Positions 60,286 to 64,000 of a DNA stretch of 64,000 bases are shown here, one piece after another (the first letter of the stretch is position 1; every line of letters starts with the position of its first letter). This DNA comes from Candidatus Manganitrophus sp. (GTDB lineage Bacteria > Nitrospirota > Nitrospiria > SBBL01 > Manganitrophaceae). The DNA lies in the NCBI GenBank assembly GCA_028865235.1, contig CP114561.1:434001-498000 (forward strand). The letters run 5' to 3'. The position numbers were made by a program, and so were the translations under genes. Below the pieces are notes generated by a model that saw nothing but the letters and a program-made list of their open reading frames with translations, was not told the origin of the DNA and ran no database searches.

Positions 60286-60861
60286 ATGGGTAGCTGGAGG
60301 CGGATCAGACGCGATCTCGCGCTTGCCGCGACCGGATTTCAGGAAGCAACCGTCGCGATCGCCGAGCGGGTCCATCATCGGGTCCAGCATGTCAAGATCT
60401 CATTGGAGATGTCCGACCTGGAGCGTCGGATCAGGGAATACCAATCGATCTTGGGAGAGAAGACGTACCGGAAGTTTGAGGCCGGAATGACCGATTTGGA
60501 TCTTCTCTCCCAAGAGCCCGACCTCGCCGATCTCGGCCGCGAGATCAATGCCCTTCAAAACCGGCTGACCCTGATTGAAGAACAATCAACGGAAGAAGAA
60601 CCGCTCCGCCTTTTTGAGCATGTCCTGGAAGATTCCGGTCTGGTCCTGCAACATGCGGTCATTCCGAATGGGTTTCCCTGGATTGGAAAAGCCATTCAGG
60701 AATGGAACCTCCCGGCGGAGATGCGGATTGTCTACGTTCGGAAAAAGAATGGGGTCGAGGTGGCGAACGGACGGACGGTCGTGGAGCCGCATGACCAGAT
60801 CACCTACATCGGCCCTCGGAGAAAAATACATATTTACAAACTGTTCTGGTTCAATGGTTAA
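60286..60861 (+). CDS. Coiled-coil protein with C-terminal TrkA-C (RCK_C) domain
   Basis: 191 residues. The first half is helical with heptad-like pattern (VHHRVQHVKISLEMSDLERR, LADLGREINALQNRLTLIEE). The second half is a TrkA-C fold: HAVIPNGFPWIGKAIQEWNL, RIVYVRKKNGVEVANGRTVV, EPHDQITYIGPRRKI. TrkA-C domains bind nucleotides or ions and usually regulate channels or transporters. No channel gene is adjacent, so it is a solo module. The ATG is preceded by GAGGGAGGGATT. Confidence 0.7.
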   Translation: MGSWRRIRRDLALAATGFQEATVAIAERVHHRVQHVKISLEMSDLERRIREYQSILGEKTYRKFEAGMTDLDLLSQEPDLADLGREINALQNRLTLIEEQSTEEEPLRLFEHVLEDSGLVLQHAVIPNGFPWIGKAIQEWNLPAEMRIVYVRKKNGVEVANGRTVVEPHDQITYIGPRRKIHIYKLFWFNG

Positions 60862-60922
60862 AGTTAAGTCGGATGATTTGCGCGGACTACTCGACAGGCC
60901 CGCGTGTTTCGTTCAAAATCGT

Positions 60923-61282
60923 TCAGAAGGGACCCTCCCCGTATCTCTCCTCAAGTTTTTTGATGTGCGCATACAGCTTTGGTTTTTCCAGCTGCATCTT
61001 CTCGAACTGGATGCCGACTGCAAAGTGGTTTTGATCCGGAAGCGGCGCCACCCAAACCACCTTTCCCGAGACCGATTCGACGATTTTCTCTTCTTGAATC
61101 GTCAGGGTCAGCTCAACGAGGACAAGATCCCCCTTCTGATACCGTTCCTTACTGTATATTCCCAGGCCATCGGTTGAGATGTCACGGATCAAAACATACT
61201 CTTTTAATTCCATCCCCTCGGGCGTGAGGCGGGCGATGGAGATCAGTGGAATCCTGGCACGTTTCCTTTTGCTTCTCATCAT
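60923..61282 (-). CDS. PilZ-domain c-di-GMP-binding protein
   Basis: 119 residues. PilZ features: an N-terminal RKRARIPL (RxxxR-type) and DISTDGLGIYS (the D/NxSxxG motif), then KVVWVAPLPDQNHFAVGIQF. Single-domain PilZ proteins relay c-di-GMP levels to partner proteins. It is convergent with the TrkA-C gene and 62 bases from it. Target unknown. The following gap 61283-61471 holds nothing clear. Confidence 0.85.
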   Translation of the reverse strand: MMRSKRKRARIPLISIARLTPEGMELKEYVLIRDISTDGLGIYSKERYQKGDLVLVELTLTIQEEKIVESVSGKVVWVAPLPDQNHFAVGIQFEKMQLEKPKLYAHIKKLEERYGEGPF

Positions 61283-61471
61283 GAATCCTCTGATGAAAAG
61301 GTATCACACTTTATCCCCCCGTCAACAATTGATGATGACTACGGAAACCTTCTCACTTTTTTCGCAACAGTCGATGTGGATTCCATCACCCCGCTTCGTA
61401 CGACGACCGATCGAATTTGATTTTGATTGAATTCGAGTGTATTCTCCTTTCGAATCAAATGAGGCCGCCAC

Positions 61472-62021
61472 TTGCTGATACCGCTCCTTAATACAACGCC
61501 TCAAACCCTCCTTCACCTCCCCGGCTTCCTGCCGAGCGCGATCCTGGCGGGGATCTTGTCTCTGATCCTGCTTCGCGCCCGCGGCTCGAAGTGGCGGCTC
61601 GCGATTCTCTCTTCCCGGCACCTTCTCCCACGAGCTGGTCCATCTGATGGTCGGTTTCCTTCTCCTGGCGAGGCCGGCCGGCTTCTCTCTTCGGCCCAAA
61701 CGCGCCGGGGAGGGCTGGGCCCTCGGCTCGGTCTCCTTTCGTAAAATAAACATGTTCAACGGCGCTTTTGTCGCCCTCGCCCCCCTGCTCCTCCTCCCCT
61801 TGGCTTGGCTCTGCCTGACCGGCCTGGCCGCCCCTTTTTGGGCGAATCATCAGTGGGGGGGATGGCTCGCGACCGGCTACGTCACCTCCACGCTCCTGCT
61901 CGCCGCGATCCCCTCCCCTCAGGACATCAAGGCGGGGCGCCCGTCGCTTCTCCTATATGGAACCGTCGGCGGGCTCTGGTGGTTGTGGGGCTCACCCTCT
62001 TGGCAAAATTGGTTTCACTGA
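61472..62021 (+). CDS. M50-like integral membrane protein with HELVH motif (frameshifted)
   Basis: About 182 residues after removing one extra base near 61600, which joins LSLILLRARGSKWRL to PGTFSHELVHLMVGFLLLA. HELVH in a membrane helix matches the zinc motif of site-2-protease-like M50 enzymes. Three to four more hydrophobic helices follow (GAFVALAPLLLLPLAWLCL, YVTSTLLLAAIPSPQDIKAG). The length is short for an active S2P (no second NPDG-type motif is visible), so it may be a relative of uncertain activity. The stop is close before the dehydratase gene. Confidence 0.55.
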
Positions 62022-62029
62022 GAGATGGA

Positions 62030-63010
62030 ATGGAGATGAGCGAAATTACATTTCAAGAGATTCAGACCGCCGCGCGCCGGCTGGACAAGAATGCGCACCG
62101 CACGCCGGTCGCAACTTCAGATCAGCTGAACGACATCGTCGGCGCCGAGGTATTTTGTAAATGCGAAAACTTGCAACGGGTCGGCGCGTTCAAGTTTCGG
62201 GGGGCATTTAATTTGATCAGCCGATTGAGCGAGGCGCAGCGCGAATCGGGGGTGGTGGCCTTCTCCTCCGGAAACCATGCCCAGGCGGTGGCGCTGGTCG
62301 CAAAGCGGCTCAAGATCCCCGCCGTCATCGTCATGCCGCGCGACTCCCCTGCCGTGAAGCTGGCGGCAACGCGCGGTTATGGCGCGGAAGTGATCCTCTA
62401 TGACCGTCTCAAGGACAACCGGGAAGCGATCGCGAAACAATTGTCGGAGAAAAGGGGCCTGACGCTCGTGCCGCCGTTCGACCATCCGCACATTATCGCC
62501 GGCCAGGGAACCGTCGCGCTGGAATTCCTCGCCGACATCCCCGATCTCGACCTTCTTGTGGCGCCGATCGGGGGAGGCGGGCTGATCAGCGGATGCAGCA
62601 TCGCGGCCCACGCGATGCGACCCGCTCTCCGTATCGTCGGCGTGGAGCCGGAGACGGCGAATGATACTTTCCTCTCCCTGAAGCAGGGGACAATCATCTC
62701 CACCCCCCTCTCTCGATCGATCGCGGATGGGCTCCTCTCCCCCGCGCCGGGCCGGCTCACTTTTCCAGTCATGCAACAACATTTGGAATCGGTCGCGTTG
62801 GTCACCGATGCGGAGATCGCCGAAGCGGTCCGCTTCATGCTGATTCGGATGAAGCTGCTCGTCGAGCCGAGCGGGGCGGCCGGGGTTGCCGCATTGATGG
62901 CGGGCAAGGTTCCAGACCTACGGGGCAAAAAGGTCGGTGTCGTCCTCTCAGGCGGGAATGTTGATCCGATCGTGTTGGCGAGGATGTTGGCTCCAAGCAT
63001 GGGGGAATAG
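62030..63010 (+). CDS. PLP-dependent threonine/serine dehydratase-like enzyme
   Basis: 326 residues, fold type II. PLP-binding Lys in GAFKFRGAFNLISRL, SSGNHAQAVAL and the glycine loop VAPIGGGGLISG are intact. It ends VGVVLSGGNVDPIVLARML, typical of short threonine ammonia-lyases and hydroxyaspartate dehydratases without the ACT regulatory domain. Likely deaminates threonine or serine. ATG 62030 has GAGAG close upstream; the second Met at 62036 is an alternative. Confidence 0.88.
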   Translation: MEMSEITFQEIQTAARRLDKNAHRTPVATSDQLNDIVGAEVFCKCENLQRVGAFKFRGAFNLISRLSEAQRESGVVAFSSGNHAQAVALVAKRLKIPAVIVMPRDSPAVKLAATRGYGAEVILYDRLKDNREAIAKQLSEKRGLTLVPPFDHPHIIAGQGTVALEFLADIPDLDLLVAPIGGGGLISGCSIAAHAMRPALRIVGVEPETANDTFLSLKQGTIISTPLSRSIADGLLSPAPGRLTFPVMQQHLESVALVTDAEIAEAVRFMLIRMKLLVEPSGAAGVAALMAGKVPDLRGKKVGVVLSGGNVDPIVLARMLAPSMGE

Positions 63011-63068
63011 ACCCATGCATCTTGTTGAGGATGGCGGAACGGAACAATCCTCCGTTTGCTTTCAAAAC

Positions 63069-63749
63069 TCAGCAGCCATCGAGGGGGCCCTCTTGCACGC
63101 ACCGACTGACCCAAGCCTCCACTTCGTCCAGCAGCTTGGCAACGGCCCGATTCGCGGCGGTCACCCCGCCGTAGGCGTCCTCGCTGGGGGCCGGTTCCAC
63201 AACCTCGAAGACCTTCGTGCCGATGGGACGGAGGCGTTGCAGATCGACCAGCTGCGCGCGCAGCGTCAGGCGAACCCGGCTGGGATGTTGAATAAACTCC
63301 TGGCCGACGGCGAGATCATCGATGTCGATCCGGTAATCGCCCCGAACCGCGCTCGGCATCCGGACCACCGTCCGCCAGGCGCCGCTTCGTTCGAAGACCC
63401 GGACCAACAGCGGCGCCAGCATCCGGGCCGGCGTATCGACCCATTCGCTGGCGGCGTAATAACTGACCTCATGCGGGCGCTTGAGGTAGACGATCCGCTC
63501 CGTGTCGAATCCGGCCCGCGTTTGGGGAAGACTGACCAGCAAAACGGCGGTCGAGCCCTCCCCCGCCCCTCCCCGCCCTGATGCCTCCATCCCCTCCGGC
63601 CCCTCCGGATTGAGGGAATAGGAATGGATCATCTCCTGATCCATTCGCCTGGGAAAGGCGCAGGCGGTCGCGACAAAAACAACGACAATGAGGAGGTTTC
63701 GCAGCTTCCTTCCGATTCGATTCAGATCCAACTTATTCTCCCGGTCCAC
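63069..63749 (-). CDS. ABC-type transport auxiliary lipoprotein
   Basis: 226 residues. Signal peptide and lipobox VATAC; then HSYSLNPEGPEGM, RIVYLKRPHEVSYYAASEWV, MLAPLLVRVFERSGAWRTVV and RLTLRAQLVDLQ, as in PqiC/ABC_trans_aux proteins, which are periplasmic partners of MCE-type lipid transporters. ATG 63749 overlaps the end of the MCE-like gene upstream by 17 bases, so they form one operon. Confidence 0.85.
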   Translation of the reverse strand: MDRENKLDLNRIGRKLRNLLIVVVFVATACAFPRRMDQEMIHSYSLNPEGPEGMEASGRGGAGEGSTAVLLVSLPQTRAGFDTERIVYLKRPHEVSYYAASEWVDTPARMLAPLLVRVFERSGAWRTVVRMPSAVRGDYRIDIDDLAVGQEFIQHPSRVRLTLRAQLVDLQRLRPIGTKVFEVVEPAPSEDAYGGVTAANRAVAKLLDEVEAWVSRCVQEGPLDGC

Positions 63750-64000
63750 GCGGATGCCGGGACCTGCCGAAGATCAGAGCGTTCGGCTCCCGCTCCAGTT
63801 GCGCGGCCAGCCGCTTCGAGGTGGCGGTCAGCTCTCTCAGCTCCGTGATCAGAAGACCGGCTTCCGTTAACGTCTGTCCGGTAAATTCCTCGATGCGGGC
63901 TTGATTCCGACTCACCAGAAGTTCCAGCATCGCGCTTGTCCGCGCCGCATTGCTCGACATCTCGCTGATGGAGCGGCTGCTTTTTTGAAGGTGATCGAGG
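63733..64000 (-). CDS. C-terminal end of an MCE/MlaD-family protein (start outside window)
   Basis: The frame is open from 64000 to the stop at 63733. Coiled-coil-like sequence (LITELRELTATSKRLAAQLE) ends in LEREPNALIFGR, a tail common to MlaD/PqiB-type substrate-binding proteins. About 88 residues are visible. With the lipoprotein just downstream this points to a phospholipid or glycerolipid transport operon beyond base 64000. Confidence 0.75.
   Translation of the reverse strand, partial: LDHLQKSSRSISEMSSNAARTSAMLELLVSRNQARIEEFTGQTLTEAGLLITELRELTATSKRLAAQLEREPNALIFGRSRHPRGPGE

Overview
The window comes from a Gram-negative bacterium. It carries genes for the lipid A/KDO core, lipobox lipoproteins, an MCE-type transport operon and a complete type VI secretion system (T6SS). 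Sigma-54 regulation, class III cyclase, PilZ and PATAN/DUF4388 proteins, a TPR/zinc-ribbon membrane protein and fairly high G+C would fit Nitrospirota or a delta-proteobacterium-like lineage. I infer this from gene content only; there is no rRNA or tRNA to confirm it.

Layout. 1-1.7 kb (minus): partial lipoprotein and a membrane adenylate/guanylate cyclase. 2.0-15.6 kb (plus): a tightly packed housekeeping operon, lepA-lepB-rfaE1-kdsB-pyrG-kdsA-kdsD-kdsC-lpxL-like-pgsA-plsY-TPR/zinc ribbon-DUF4388, i.e. KDO/heptose precursors, lipid A acylation and phospholipid synthesis. 15.6-18.7 kb: a low-density stretch with a lone GIY-YIG protein, a candidate structured small RNA with a strong terminator, an M48 peptidase and a decayed fragment. 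18.8-23.9 kb (plus): a T6SS control block of a transmembrane Ser/Thr kinase (PpkA-like), an FHA-sigma54 activator with GAFTGA motif, a secreted protein and a PP2C phosphatase (PppA-like). 24.1-27.8 kb (plus): three secreted or surface proteins, a small HEVLH lipoprotein and a receiver-only response regulator. 27.8-60.0 kb (minus): about 32 kb of T6SS genes covering all thirteen core components (tssA-tssM), TagF, TagH, a PAAR-like tip protein, DUF2169, a ketosynthase-like protein, DUF6484, a TIGR02270-like HEAT protein, a second fused TssB-TssC sheath paralogue, and a candidate zinc metallopeptidase effector with a lipoprotein partner. 60.3-64 kb: TrkA-C protein, PilZ protein, an M50-like membrane protein, a PLP threonine dehydratase-like enzyme and the start of an ABC/MCE lipid-transport operon.

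How it may work together (inference). The kinase/phosphatase pair would post-translationally gate T6SS firing through the FHA proteins. The FHA-sigma54 activator would switch on sigma54 promoters. I see three close matches to the -24/-12 consensus: before hcp, before the secreted-protein/pppA pair and before the HEVLH lipoprotein. Their GC-to-start spacings are nearly identical (76-80 nt). The strongest novelty candidates are the archaemetzincin-like cargo protein (31887-33143) in a VgrG/PAAR module, the TssB-TssC fusion paralogue (27782-29691), and palindromic TGTAGGGGCG repeats that fill gaps directly after T6SS genes and in places supply the stop codon.

Data quality. More than thirty single-base frameshifts interrupt otherwise well-conserved genes, mostly in G/C runs of 4-8 bases. 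pyrG alone has about seven. I read these as consensus errors, not pseudogenes, and annotate each such gene as one CDS with the break positions given.
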